The translations under genes and the position numbers were made by a program. The notes under the pieces are model-generated. The model was given only the letters and a program-made list of their open reading frames with translations, ran no database searches and was not told the DNA's origin. Below, in pieces: positions 45,315 to 54,387 of a stretch of 64,000 bases of DNA (its first letter is position 1; the number at the start of each line of letters is the position of its first letter). This DNA is from Polaribacter vadi (GTDB taxonomy: Bacteria > Bacteroidota > Bacteroidia > Flavobacteriales > Flavobacteriaceae): NCBI RefSeq assembly GCF_018861005.1, contig NZ_JAHKQL010000001.1:1-64000 (forward strand). The letters run 5' to 3'.

Positions 45315-48300
45315 ATGACTAAAAAAACTATTCTATTCATTGCAGTTATCTGTAATTTAACTTTTTTAAACGCCCAAAATTCGTTGGTAAGAACACCAAC
45401 AATTAGTCCTGATGCTTCTAAAATGGCATTTGGTTATCATGGAGATATTTGGGTGTTAGATTTAAAAACTAATCAAACAAATAGATTAACCATTCATCAA
45501 GCTTATGAGAGTAATCCTATCTGGAATACCAAAAGCAACGAAATTATTTTTATGTCCAATAGAAAAGGAAGTAGAAATATTTTTAAAACTGATTTAAATG
45601 GTGGTGTACCAAATCAAATAACTTTCTATCCAACAACAGATACTCCAAGTCAGTGGAATGCAAATGGAGATATTATTTTTTCTAGTAACCGAATTTTTAA
45701 AGGTACAGAAAGAGAGTCTTCTATCTATAAAATTAACGAAAAAGGAGAAACACCAACTCGTTTTATGGAAGCTTTAGGAAGTCAAGCTTCTGTTTCTCCA
45801 AATGGAAAATTTGTTGCTTTTGTAAAAGGGACTTGTAGAATTTCTAGAGAAGATTATAATGGACCTGCGCAAAGAGATATTTGGATTTATAATATAAAAT
45901 CAAAACAATATCATCAAATTACAACTAGTAAAAAGAACGATCATACTCCACTTTGGGATGCAGATAACAATCTGTATTATATAGGTTCAGAAAGTGGTAG
46001 ATATAATATTTATAAAACATCATTAAATGCAAATGGTAGTAAATCTGGTTCTGAAACTCAATTAACAGACTTAAAAGTTGATGGAGTTTTATCTTTTTCA
46101 GTAAGTAATACTGGTACAATTGTTTACAATAGTGGAATTGAAGTTTTTAAAATCCAAAACGGAAAATCTAACAAAGTAAACTTAAATTTAGCTACAGACA
46201 ATAGATTCGAATTAGAAGAAAGAAAAACAGTTTCAGACGGAATTAGAGATTTAAGTGTATCACCTAATGGAAAATTAATCGCTTTAAGTATTAATGGAGA
46301 AATTTTTGTAAAAGAAAACAACAAAGACCAAACAAAAGCGAATAATGTAAGTAATCATCCTTTTAGAGATGATAACCCTTTTTGGATTGATGATAATACT
46401 TTAGGTTTTTTATCTGACAGAAGTGGTCAAAATGAACTGTATAAAGTTGTTTCTACGGATGAAAACGTGAGTTTAAATAGAAGTTTAAAAATAAAAGTAA
46501 CTCAACTTACTAAAAGTAAAATTGATGTTTTTGAACCTATTTTATCTCCAAACAGAAAGAAATTAGCCTACAGAATTGGTAGAGGTCAATTAGTTATTGC
46601 AGATGTAAATGATGGAAAATTAGACAAACCAAAAAGTTATTCAGATACTTGGGCTGCTGCAAATAGTGTTGCTTGGAGTCCTGATAGTAAATACATTGCT
46701 TACTCTCAATCAGATTTAGATTTTGATAGCGAAATTTATATTCAGTCTATAGAAAAACCATCAAAAAAGATGAATATTTCTATGCATCCAAGGTCAGATT
46801 CTAGACCAGTTTGGAGTCCTGATGGTAAAAAACTTTCTTTTGTTTCTAATAGAGCAGGAGATAGAGGAGGTATCAATTATGATACTTGGATGGTTTGGTT
46901 ACAAAAATCTGATTGGGAAAAAACGAGATCTGATTATAAAGAAGGTGATTATTATCAACAAAAAGAAGATAAAAAGAAAGATAAAAAAGAGGTTGTTGTT
47001 AAGATAGATGAAGATAAAATTTATGATAGATTAGTGCAATTAACAAGTTGGGCTGGTAATGAATATGGAGCTATGTTTAGTGCAGATAGTAAAAGTATTT
47101 ATATTTCTGCAACAAACCCAGCAACTAGAAGTAATGGATATTATAAAGTAGATTTATTAGGAGGTACCCCTAAAGAAGTTAAAGGTGTAACTTTTGTTGG
47201 TGGCAATAGCTTAAACAAAGGAACTTTGTATTATTCATCTAGAGGGAAATTAAAATCTTTAAGTTTAAAGAGTGATAAGGTTGCTTCTTTTTCACATTCT
47301 GCAACTTATACAGTTTATAATGATAAATTAAACGAACAAGTTTTTTACGAAGGAGTTAGAGCAATAACTGCTGGTTTTTACGACCCACAATATCATGGTT
47401 ATGAGTGGGATAAGATTGTTAAAAGATATACTCCTTGGGTTTTATCTGCAGCTACAAAACAAGACTATACTTTTATGTATAATAATATGCTTGGACAATT
47501 GAATGCAAGTCATATGGGGTACAGAGGTAGTTCTCCAGAAGAAGTTTCTAGTGATAAAGTTGGTCTTTTAGGTTTAGCAGTTTCTAATGTAAATAATGGT
47601 GTTAAAATTGATTATATTTTACCAAATTCAGCTGCAACAAAAACAAATGTTTCTTTAAGTACTGGTAATGTTATTACTGCTGTAAATGGAAAGAAAATTG
47701 GTAAAAACACAAATTTTTATAGTGTTTTAAGAAATACTTCTGGTGATGAAATTCTTTTAACTTTAGCTGATAAAAAAGAGGTTGTAGTAAGAACAGAATC
47801 TACAAGAACTATTAGTAGTTTACGTTATGAAGAATGGATAAATTCTCGTAAAAAATTAGTTGATGAATATTCTAATGGACAGTTAGGTTATATTCATATT
47901 CAAGGAATGAACTTGCCAAGTTTTGAGCGTTTTGAGCGTGAATTAAAAGCAAGTGGTTATGGTAAAAAAGGTATTGTAATAGATGTTAGAAATAATGGAG
48001 GTGGTTGGACCACTGATCGACTATTAGCCGTTTTAACTTACCAGCAACATGCTTATACAGTGCCAAGAGATGCTACAGATAATCTTCAGAAAAATAATTT
48101 AAAGTATAAAGAAAACTATCCTTATAATGAAAGAGCTGTTTTATCTGTTAATACTAAACCTTTAGTAGCATTATCTAATCAAAGTAGTTATTCTAATGCA
48201 GAGATTTTTGCACATGCATTTAAGAGCTTAAAATTAGGTAAATTAGTAGGTCAGCCAACATTTGGAGCAGTAATTTCTACAGGTAGTCATCGTTTGCAAG

Positions 48301-48476
48301 ATGGTTCTATTAGAATGCCATATAGAGCTTGGTACGTTAAAGAATCAGGATTAAATATGGAACATGGGCCAGCAGTACCAGATGTTTTAGTAGAAAACAA
48401 ACCAGGTTGGAAAGCAAGGAATGAAGATGATCAACTTAAAAAAGCTGTTGAGGTTTTATTGCAAGATATTAAATAA
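45315..48476 (+). CDS. tricorn-type S41 family peptidase
   Basis: A 1053-residue exported peptidase (signal peptide about 1-20, FLNAQ). WD40/PD40 beta-propeller repeats fill about 25-560 (TPTISPDASKMAFG, VAWSPDSKYIAYS, PVWSPDGKKLSFVS). A tricorn core region and a PDZ domain (about 745-820) follow. The S41 serine-protease domain at the C-terminus has YIHIQGM and a nucleophile serine near 960 in SYSNAE. Tricorn proteases trim peptides; Bacteroidota homologues are periplasmic. Separate from the trp operon by an 88-base gap, ends at a strong terminator. Confidence 0.92.
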   Translation: MTKKTILFIAVICNLTFLNAQNSLVRTPTISPDASKMAFGYHGDIWVLDLKTNQTNRLTIHQAYESNPIWNTKSNEIIFMSNRKGSRNIFKTDLNGGVPNQITFYPTTDTPSQWNANGDIIFSSNRIFKGTERESSIYKINEKGETPTRFMEALGSQASVSPNGKFVAFVKGTCRISREDYNGPAQRDIWIYNIKSKQYHQITTSKKNDHTPLWDADNNLYYIGSESGRYNIYKTSLNANGSKSGSETQLTDLKVDGVLSFSVSNTGTIVYNSGIEVFKIQNGKSNKVNLNLATDNRFELEERKTVSDGIRDLSVSPNGKLIALSINGEIFVKENNKDQTKANNVSNHPFRDDNPFWIDDNTLGFLSDRSGQNELYKVVSTDENVSLNRSLKIKVTQLTKSKIDVFEPILSPNRKKLAYRIGRGQLVIADVNDGKLDKPKSYSDTWAAANSVAWSPDSKYIAYSQSDLDFDSEIYIQSIEKPSKKMNISMHPRSDSRPVWSPDGKKLSFVSNRAGDRGGINYDTWMVWLQKSDWEKTRSDYKEGDYYQQKEDKKKDKKEVVVKIDEDKIYDRLVQLTSWAGNEYGAMFSADSKSIYISATNPATRSNGYYKVDLLGGTPKEVKGVTFVGGNSLNKGTLYYSSRGKLKSLSLKSDKVASFSHSATYTVYNDKLNEQVFYEGVRAITAGFYDPQYHGYEWDKIVKRYTPWVLSAATKQDYTFMYNNMLGQLNASHMGYRGSSPEEVSSDKVGLLGLAVSNVNNGVKIDYILPNSAATKTNVSLSTGNVITAVNGKKIGKNTNFYSVLRNTSGDEILLTLADKKEVVVRTESTRTISSLRYEEWINSRKKLVDEYSNGQLGYIHIQGMNLPSFERFERELKASGYGKKGIVIDVRNNGGGWTTDRLLAVLTYQQHAYTVPRDATDNLQKNNLKYKENYPYNERAVLSVNTKPLVALSNQSSYSNAEIFAHAFKSLKLGKLVGQPTFGAVISTGSHRLQDGSIRMPYRAWYVKESGLNMEHGPAVPDVLVENKPGWKARNEDDQLKKAVEVLLQDIK

Positions 48477-48503
48477 TATTACTATTTATTTTATTATAAA
48501 TCA

Positions 48504-48534
48504 AAAAAGCGAAACTTTTTAAGTTTCGCTTTTT
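48504..48534. terminator. bidirectional terminator after the tricorn gene
   Basis: AAAAAGCGAAACTT (48504-48517), loop TTT, AAGTTTCGCTTTTT (48521-48534). T-runs on both strands serve the two convergent genes. Confidence 0.85.
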
Positions 48535-48570
48535 GCTTTTATTTACATAAAAAAAGGGAACAATTTAAAT

Positions 48571-49383
48571 TTAATGCTGTATTATAATTTTTTTTGTTGT
48601 ACTTATATTATTTTCATTAGATAATTTTACAAGGTAAATACCTTCAGATAATTCAGATGTATTTATGGTTTGAACTGTATTAGTAATTTTTTTAGATATA
48701 ATTTTTTTACCTAGTAAGTTGTAGATTTCAACTTTGCTAACTTTATTGCTAACATCATTTATTTGTAATTGATTGTTTGTAGGTATTGGATATAATTGGG
48801 TTAAATTTAATTCCTTCTCTTCAACAGAAGCTACAGCACCTTCTTGGTAAAAACGTAATTCGCTAATAGTGTTCCAAGCACTTGTATTTGCTTCTGTAGT
48901 TGCGTTTATTCTACCATAACAAATTAGTTTTACATGAGTTATACTATTTTGTACACTAGGCAAAATAAACTGTTTGTAAGTACCATCTATATTGCTTTGT
49001 TGTTTAGCTCCTCCATATACATCAGTATAATTAGTACCATCAGAAGAAACTAATAATTGAAAACCATAAGGATCATCTTTAGCTAGAGTTAAATATTGAA
49101 TTTCAGCTAAATTATAAGTAGCTCCTAAGTTAAAAATTAATGAAGCTTCACTTGTAGCATTACCTAAGTTTCCTGCCCAATCAGTATCATCATCATTATC
49201 AACAATGCGTTCTTTTACGTTGTTTTTTGTGTCTGTAACTTCTTCATCAAAAGCAGAGACAGCAGTTACACCACTTATTTCTGTATTGCTTGTTGTTTCT
49301 TGCGCAGCTATTGTAAAGCTTAAAAATAGTAGTAATGTGTTAAAAAGTGCTTTTTTTTGTTTTAGTAAGTTTAAAGTAATCAT
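48571..49383 (-). CDS. T9SS cargo protein with discoidin-like domain
   Basis: A 270-residue secreted protein. Signal peptide about 10-27 (LFLSFTIAAQ). The middle (about 40-185) resembles an F5/8 type C (discoidin) carbohydrate-binding domain, with the NDDDTDWAGN loop and SELRFYQEG end. A type A Por/T9SS sorting domain ends the protein (about 197-270: LYPIPTNNQLQI, VEIYNLLGKKI, ELSEGIYLVKL, TKKIIIQ). The product should be exported by the type IX secretion system to the surface or medium. Ligand unknown. Confidence 0.85.
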   Translation of the reverse strand: MITLNLLKQKKALFNTLLLFLSFTIAAQETTSNTEISGVTAVSAFDEEVTDTKNNVKERIVDNDDDTDWAGNLGNATSEASLIFNLGATYNLAEIQYLTLAKDDPYGFQLLVSSDGTNYTDVYGGAKQQSNIDGTYKQFILPSVQNSITHVKLICYGRINATTEANTSAWNTISELRFYQEGAVASVEEKELNLTQLYPIPTNNQLQINDVSNKVSKVEIYNLLGKKIISKKITNTVQTINTSELSEGIYLVKLSNENNISTTKKIIIQH

Positions 49384-49608
49384 TTTTTCGATAGTTTTAG
49401 TTTTAAGTTAATAATTAATAAATGGTTAACCAAATATAGTAATTATATTTTAATTGCTAAAAAAATGAATTAATGATTGTTTTTTAGATGTTTTATTGAG
49501 AATAACTATGTATTTTCTGATAGAGAGTAAATTTGATTCCTAGATTGGGGTTTTATCTTTAAGTTGATTACTTTAGGGTTAAAAAAATAATATAGAGTTT
49601 ATATTTTT

Positions 49609-50073
49609 TTAATTAATCTCTAAAAGTTTTACATCAAATAGAACTACTTCACCTGCCAAAGAAGAATAAGAATAATAAGGGTAGCCAATTTTAGAAGGAA
49701 TTATTAAAGTAGCTTCACCACCTTCTTTTAAGTAAGTTATACCTTCAGAAAAACCAGTAATTAATTGATTTAAATTAAAGGTTGCACCATCTTCAGAGCT
49801 TTCATCAAAAACAACACCATCTGTATTATAACCTTTATAATATACAGTTACATTAGATGTAATTGTTGGTGAAACTCCAACACCTTCTTCTTTTATGATA
49901 TAATACAAACCAGAATCACTTTTTTCTGGATTTAAATTGTTTTCAGTAATATAATCTTGAATTTCAATTTCGTTTAAAGCATCATAATCAACAGGATTTT
50001 CATCTATTGGTTCAGAGTTTAAACAAGAAATACATGTAAGTGCTAAAATTATTATTGATAGATAGGATTTCAT
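49609..50073 (-). CDS. FKBP-type peptidyl-prolyl isomerase lipoprotein
   Basis: A 154-residue lipoprotein (ISC lipobox, C17) with an FKBP domain at about 55-153 (SGLYYIIKEEG, VTVYYKGYNTDGVVFDESS, EGITYLKEGGEATLIIPSKIGYP split across strands). Probable periplasmic proline isomerase or chaperone. It is related in type to the gliding protein GldI, but I cannot assign it to that gene. It follows the amidohydrolase gene after 14 bases, suggesting co-transcription. Confidence 0.88.
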   Translation of the reverse strand: MKSYLSIIILALTCISCLNSEPIDENPVDYDALNEIEIQDYITENNLNPEKSDSGLYYIIKEEGVGVSPTITSNVTVYYKGYNTDGVVFDESSEDGATFNLNQLITGFSEGITYLKEGGEATLIIPSKIGYPYYSYSSLAGEVVLFDVKLLEIN

Positions 50074-50087
50074 AAGTAAGTTTAAAT

Positions 50088-51773
50088 TTATTCTGTTTTT
50101 TCGTTTTCTATTATTTTTTCTTCCTTTTCTTCTTCATTCTTTTTAACGACTTCTTTTATGGTATACACATTTTCTCCATTTAAATAAGTAGCTATTGCTT
50201 TTGTATTAGGTATTTCATTACCATCTATACTCATAAGATCTTGACTTAGAATTACAAAGTCTGCAAATTTACCAACTTCAATTGTTCCTTTTTCTTGCTC
50301 TTCAAAATTTGCATGTGCAGCCCAAATTGTCATCCCTTTTAAAGTTTGAGTTCTTGTTAATGCATTACCAATTTGAAAACCTTCTTCTGGAAAACCTTCT
50401 AAATCCTTACGATGTCTTGCAGCGTAAAACGTTAAAAACGGATTTACTTTTTCCACAGGAAAATCTGTACCTAAAGCAATTTTTCCATATCTGTTTAATA
50501 AATTTCTATAAGCGTATGCGCCTCTCATTCTTTCTTTGCCTAGCCTTTCTTCTGCCCAATACATATCTGATGTTGCATGAGTTGGTTGTACAGAAGGTAT
50601 AATATTGTTAAAACTTCTAAAATCTTTACTAGATATTATTTGTGCATGTTCAATTCGCCAACGTCTATCTTCTTGGTCTTTTAAAGCTTCTTTATAGGTT
50701 TTTAACATCCAAGTGTTTGCAGAGTCACCAATTGCATGTGTGTTCATTTGAAATTCTGAAGCAGCAATTTGTTTGGCAATTTCTCTATATCTTTCTGGAG
50801 GATAAATTAAAGCTCCAAAATGATTTTCTCTATCAGAATAAGGTTCACGTAAAGCAGCACCTCTAGAGCCTAAAGCTCCATCACCATAGACTTTAAAAGA
50901 TCGTACATTTAATCTGTCTGTTTTGTAAATTCCTTGTTTTATATAGTAATCAATTTGCGATTGTTTGTCACCAGAAACCATTGCATAAATTCGCATTTTT
51001 AATTGATTTTTCTTTTGTAAGTCATCAATTAAATCGATTGTGTTTTTATCTAAACCTGCATCATCTACAGTTGTTAATCCATAAGAGAAACAGATCTTTT
51101 GAGCTTCTAAAAGAGCGTCAATAGATTCTTGTCTTGTTGGTTCTGGTATTTTTATAAAATCCATAGCAGCATCAATTAAAACACCAGTCATTACTCCGTT
51201 TTTAGTAATGATTTCTCCACCAGTTACAGGAGTGTCTTTATTAATACCTGCTAAGTTTAGGGCTGCTTGGTTTACTAATAAGGCATGGCCATCTATTCTT
51301 GTAATTGCAACTGGAGTTGATGGAAACAAAGCATCTAATTTTTCTTTAGTTGGGAACTCTTTTACTTCCCAATCATTTTGGTCCCAACCACGACCAGTTA
51401 TAAAACTTACATTTTTTTCTTTTTGGTATGCTACTAAAGTATCTAGAATAGCATCGTAACTTTTTGTGCCTTCTAAATTTGCTTTTTGTTGTTGTAAACC
51501 CATTCTGTAAAAATGACAGTGAGCGTCTATAATACCAGGTATAATTGCTCTTTCTTTTGCGTTAACAGTGTCTAAAGCAATGTAATTTTCTAAAATTTCT
51601 TCATTAGTACCAATGGCTACAAATTTCCCATCCTTTACAGCAAATGCTTCTTTTTTTTGAAAAAAATCATTAATAGTATATGTGGTAGAATTATAGACAA
51701 TTAAGTCTACCTTTTCTTTTCCACAAGAAAACAGTAACAGCGTTAAAATTAAGATGGGGATATTCTTTGTCAT
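50088..51773 (-). CDS. amidohydrolase family lipoprotein (YtcJ-like)
   Basis: A 561-residue metal-dependent amidohydrolase of the amidohydrolase_3 type. The N-terminus has a lipobox (LLLFSC). The metal HxH is in IIPGIIDAHCHF; further conserved elements are NTHAIGDSAN, RIEHAQI and LGTDFPVE. The charged C-terminal tail (KKNEEEKEEKIIENEKTE) is unusual low-complexity sequence. Substrate cannot be told; such exported enzymes are usually assigned to N-acyl or cyclic amide compounds. Confidence 0.87.
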   Translation of the reverse strand: MTKNIPILILTLLLFSCGKEKVDLIVYNSTTYTINDFFQKKEAFAVKDGKFVAIGTNEEILENYIALDTVNAKERAIIPGIIDAHCHFYRMGLQQQKANLEGTKSYDAILDTLVAYQKEKNVSFITGRGWDQNDWEVKEFPTKEKLDALFPSTPVAITRIDGHALLVNQAALNLAGINKDTPVTGGEIITKNGVMTGVLIDAAMDFIKIPEPTRQESIDALLEAQKICFSYGLTTVDDAGLDKNTIDLIDDLQKKNQLKMRIYAMVSGDKQSQIDYYIKQGIYKTDRLNVRSFKVYGDGALGSRGAALREPYSDRENHFGALIYPPERYREIAKQIAASEFQMNTHAIGDSANTWMLKTYKEALKDQEDRRWRIEHAQIISSKDFRSFNNIIPSVQPTHATSDMYWAEERLGKERMRGAYAYRNLLNRYGKIALGTDFPVEKVNPFLTFYAARHRKDLEGFPEEGFQIGNALTRTQTLKGMTIWAAHANFEEQEKGTIEVGKFADFVILSQDLMSIDGNEIPNTKAIATYLNGENVYTIKEVVKKNEEEKEEKIIENEKTE

Positions 51774-51854
51774 AATTAATTAGTGAATATACATAAATTA
51801 TATTCCATACATCAATATAAATTGAAGTGGAATTCTAATGATTTCTAATTTCTT

Positions 51855-52124
51855 TTAACCTCTTTCAGGTTTTACTTTTGTTACATTCCATATATGAATG
51901 AATAATATAATTATACTTAATGCTGAATATTTTACAGTTGCTCTAAATAAAAGACCTAAACCTAAAATAAATTCGATAATACTAGCAGTGTAGTTATTCT
52001 CTTTTTTAGGTAATAAAATTGAAACAAAGTGTTTGAAAACCTTAGGTTTAATTAAATTCATAATTCCTGCGAAGCAGAAAAACGAACTATAAATAAATTC
52101 TAATATTAGGACTCTTATTTTCAA
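51855..52124 (-). CDS. small DoxX-like membrane protein
   Basis: An 89-residue protein with three hydrophobic stretches (about 5-23, 44-62 and 66-84). The FAGIMNLIKPK and IIEFILGLGLLF features recall DoxX-like proteins, but it is shorter than the four-helix family norm. Five bases separate it from the upstream peptidase gene, so it is probably translated from the same mRNA. Role unknown. Confidence 0.6.
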   Translation of the reverse strand: MKIRVLILEFIYSSFFCFAGIMNLIKPKVFKHFVSILLPKKENNYTASIIEFILGLGLLFRATVKYSALSIIILFIHIWNVTKVKPERG

Positions 52125-52129
52125 TTACT

Positions 52130-53563
52130 TTAAAGTTTTACTGGCGAATCTGAGTATAAATATTTATCCATTAAATAAACAATGCTTGCCATAGATGCAC
52201 TACCTAAAACTAATTCTCTTTTATTAACCTTATCAAAAGTATCTCTACTTGTATGATGATAATCGAAATAACGTTGAGAATCTGGTCTGTAACCTACTAA
52301 AGTTACATTTTCGCCTTTTAATGGGCTAATATCTGCACCAGAACCACCTTTGTCTAAATCGTGTAAACCATAAGGAGAAAGTAATTTCTTCCAGCTTTGT
52401 AATAATTCTGTGTTTACACTATTAGCATCAATAGAAAAACCTCTTGGTGTATGGCCACCAGCATCAGATTCTAATCCTCCAATATGGTTTTCTTTGTTTA
52501 AAGTTGCTAGTTCAGCATATTTTTTAGCACCTCTTGTTCCATTTTCTTCGTTCATAAAAAACACAATTCTAATGGTGTTTTTTGGTTTGATGTTGTTCTT
52601 TTTAAACAGATAAGCAACTTCTAAAGACTGTACAATTCCTGTTCCATCATCATGAGCACCTTCACCTAAATCCCAAGAATCTAAATGACCACCAACCACA
52701 AAAATATTTTCTGGTGTTTTTTCTCCTTTTATTTCACCAACAACATTAAAAGAAGGGGCATCTGGTAAAGTTTTACAACTTTGTTTAAAGTAGAATTTTA
52801 AATTAGGATTTACTTTTAAATCATCACTTAAAATATTGGCAGCTTTACTACTAATAGCAGCTGTAGGTATGTGTTTTTCTATTGGTAAATCTCCATAACT
52901 CATTGTTCCTGTATGTGGATAATCATCAATAGAATTAGTCATAGAACGTACAATTACACCTTTTGCTCCAAACTCGCCACAAATAGCTGCACCTCTAACA
53001 CGTTGATCTACACAACCTCCATAAGCTCTAAAAGTATTGATTAATGTATCATCAAAAGGACGATTAAAAAACACAATTTTACCTTCCATTTTATTACCTA
53101 AAGCTTTAGCTTCTTCTAAACTTTTAACCTCAATAACTTTTGCTAAAACTCCAGAATTTGGTGTTGCAACAGAAAAACCTAAAGCACAAATTGGCACATT
53201 TTTCTGATTTCCATTTGTTGTGTAAGTTGCTACTTCTTTTTCGCCACGAACCCAATGAGGTACCATAACTGGTTGCAACCAAACAGAATCTAAACCTACT
53301 TCTTTCATTAATTTTTCTCCCCATTCTACAGCTTTTTGCGCCTCTGGAGAACCAGATAATCTACCACCAACATTTTTTGTTAAGTCTCTTAACCACTCAT
53401 AAGATTTACCTTCTGTTAAAGCAGAATTAAAAATAGTTTTAATGTTTGTAGAATCTGTTTTTTCTGCAATAGAAAGCAGATTAGAATTCTCTTTTTTTTC
53501 TATGTTTTTATTACAAGAAAAAATTAATAAAGAAAAGGGTATTAAAAATATAATTTTTTTCAT
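52130..53563 (-). CDS. M28 family zinc aminopeptidase/carboxypeptidase Q-like lipoprotein
   Basis: A 477-residue exported peptidase (lipobox IFSC, C17). A PA-type insert lies at about 130-250. The M28 domain carries the two-zinc site: H293 and D295 (GGHLDSW), D305/D306 (HDDGTG), the catalytic E339-E340 (FMNEENG), D367 (ESDAG) and a late His in DYHHTS. Expected to remove amino acids from peptides outside the cytoplasm. The neighbouring amidohydrolase and small genes lie on the same strand. Confidence 0.9.
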   Translation of the reverse strand: MKKIIFLIPFSLLIFSCNKNIEKKENSNLLSIAEKTDSTNIKTIFNSALTEGKSYEWLRDLTKNVGGRLSGSPEAQKAVEWGEKLMKEVGLDSVWLQPVMVPHWVRGEKEVATYTTNGNQKNVPICALGFSVATPNSGVLAKVIEVKSLEEAKALGNKMEGKIVFFNRPFDDTLINTFRAYGGCVDQRVRGAAICGEFGAKGVIVRSMTNSIDDYPHTGTMSYGDLPIEKHIPTAAISSKAANILSDDLKVNPNLKFYFKQSCKTLPDAPSFNVVGEIKGEKTPENIFVVGGHLDSWDLGEGAHDDGTGIVQSLEVAYLFKKNNIKPKNTIRIVFFMNEENGTRGAKKYAELATLNKENHIGGLESDAGGHTPRGFSIDANSVNTELLQSWKKLLSPYGLHDLDKGGSGADISPLKGENVTLVGYRPDSQRYFDYHHTSRDTFDKVNKRELVLGSASMASIVYLMDKYLYSDSPVKL

Positions 53564-53586
53564 GTGTTGTAGAGTTTGAATAGGAA

Positions 53587-54303
53587 TTAAACTTCCTTTA
53601 ATAATTTCTTAGATTCTTGATAGATGTATCTATATTTTCGTTGATTTACTTCTATCATATTATTTATTTCAGCAATAATCTCTTCTAAAACAATTTTTGC
53701 TTCTTCCTTTTTGTTTCTTCTAATAAAAAATTTTGATAGTTCTAATCTTTCTGGGTAATTAGAATATCTTTTGTCAATTTTTTTAAATTGATGTTCAGCT
53801 TCATCAAAATCGTTACATTTTTCTAAAGAAATAGCATAAATATAAAGAGAACTTCTAAAGGATTTGTCTAAATCTATTTTACTTGCGTAAGCTTTTACTT
53901 TGTTATAATCTTCTAATTCAAAATAGCATTTTATAGCTTTATTTAATGTATGAGGATTGTTTTTGTAATTCCCTTCTAAAGCTTTCTCATAATAGGGTAT
54001 TGCTAATGCAAAATCTTTATTGTCTCTATGTGCATCTGCTAAATCTATTAGGTTTTGATAGGTTTCTGAAAAACTTAACCTCTTTTCTAGTTCTTTAATC
54101 TTTTTAGTAGGGTTTAAAGCAGTATCTACAGCATCTGTTAAACTTTTTAAATTAGCCCCATTAAGTATGTGCATAAAAAGGTAAACTAAAGAGCCAATTA
54201 CAGGTACAAAAAAGATAACAAAGTACCAATAGGTTTCGTTTCTACTTTTATAAACGTGAAAAATACAAAAAGCTTGAAAAGCTATTATAATGTAATAAAG
54301 CAT
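53587..54303 (-). CDS. membrane-anchored TPR protein with PLDc_N-like start
   Basis: A 238-residue protein. Two N-terminal transmembrane helices (about 1-18 and 26-44, with WYFVIFFVPVIGSLVYLF) resemble the PLDc_N region of cardiolipin synthases, but no phospholipase domain follows. Instead TPR-like helical repeats occupy about 75-230 (FALAIPYYEKALEG and related). Probably a cytoplasmic-face scaffold at the inner membrane. Function unknown. Confidence 0.75.
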   Translation of the reverse strand: MLYYIIIAFQAFCIFHVYKSRNETYWYFVIFFVPVIGSLVYLFMHILNGANLKSLTDAVDTALNPTKKIKELEKRLSFSETYQNLIDLADAHRDNKDFALAIPYYEKALEGNYKNNPHTLNKAIKCYFELEDYNKVKAYASKIDLDKSFRSSLYIYAISLEKCNDFDEAEHQFKKIDKRYSNYPERLELSKFFIRRNKKEEAKIVLEEIIAEINNMIEVNQRKYRYIYQESKKLLKEV

Positions 54304-54387
54304 AGTCGTAAATATAAGAAAAATGTGATTTTAACTTATATCTTTTTTAAATAACTTAAACTATTTAAAACTTTAAGTAATAAGAAT

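Noticed and set aside
51594-51773. Possible metallo-dependent urease-like or dihydroorotase identity for the 50088-51773 amidohydrolase
   Set aside because: The lipoprotein signal and overall pattern fit the YtcJ-like amidohydrolase_3 group; no pyrimidine or urease gene is near.
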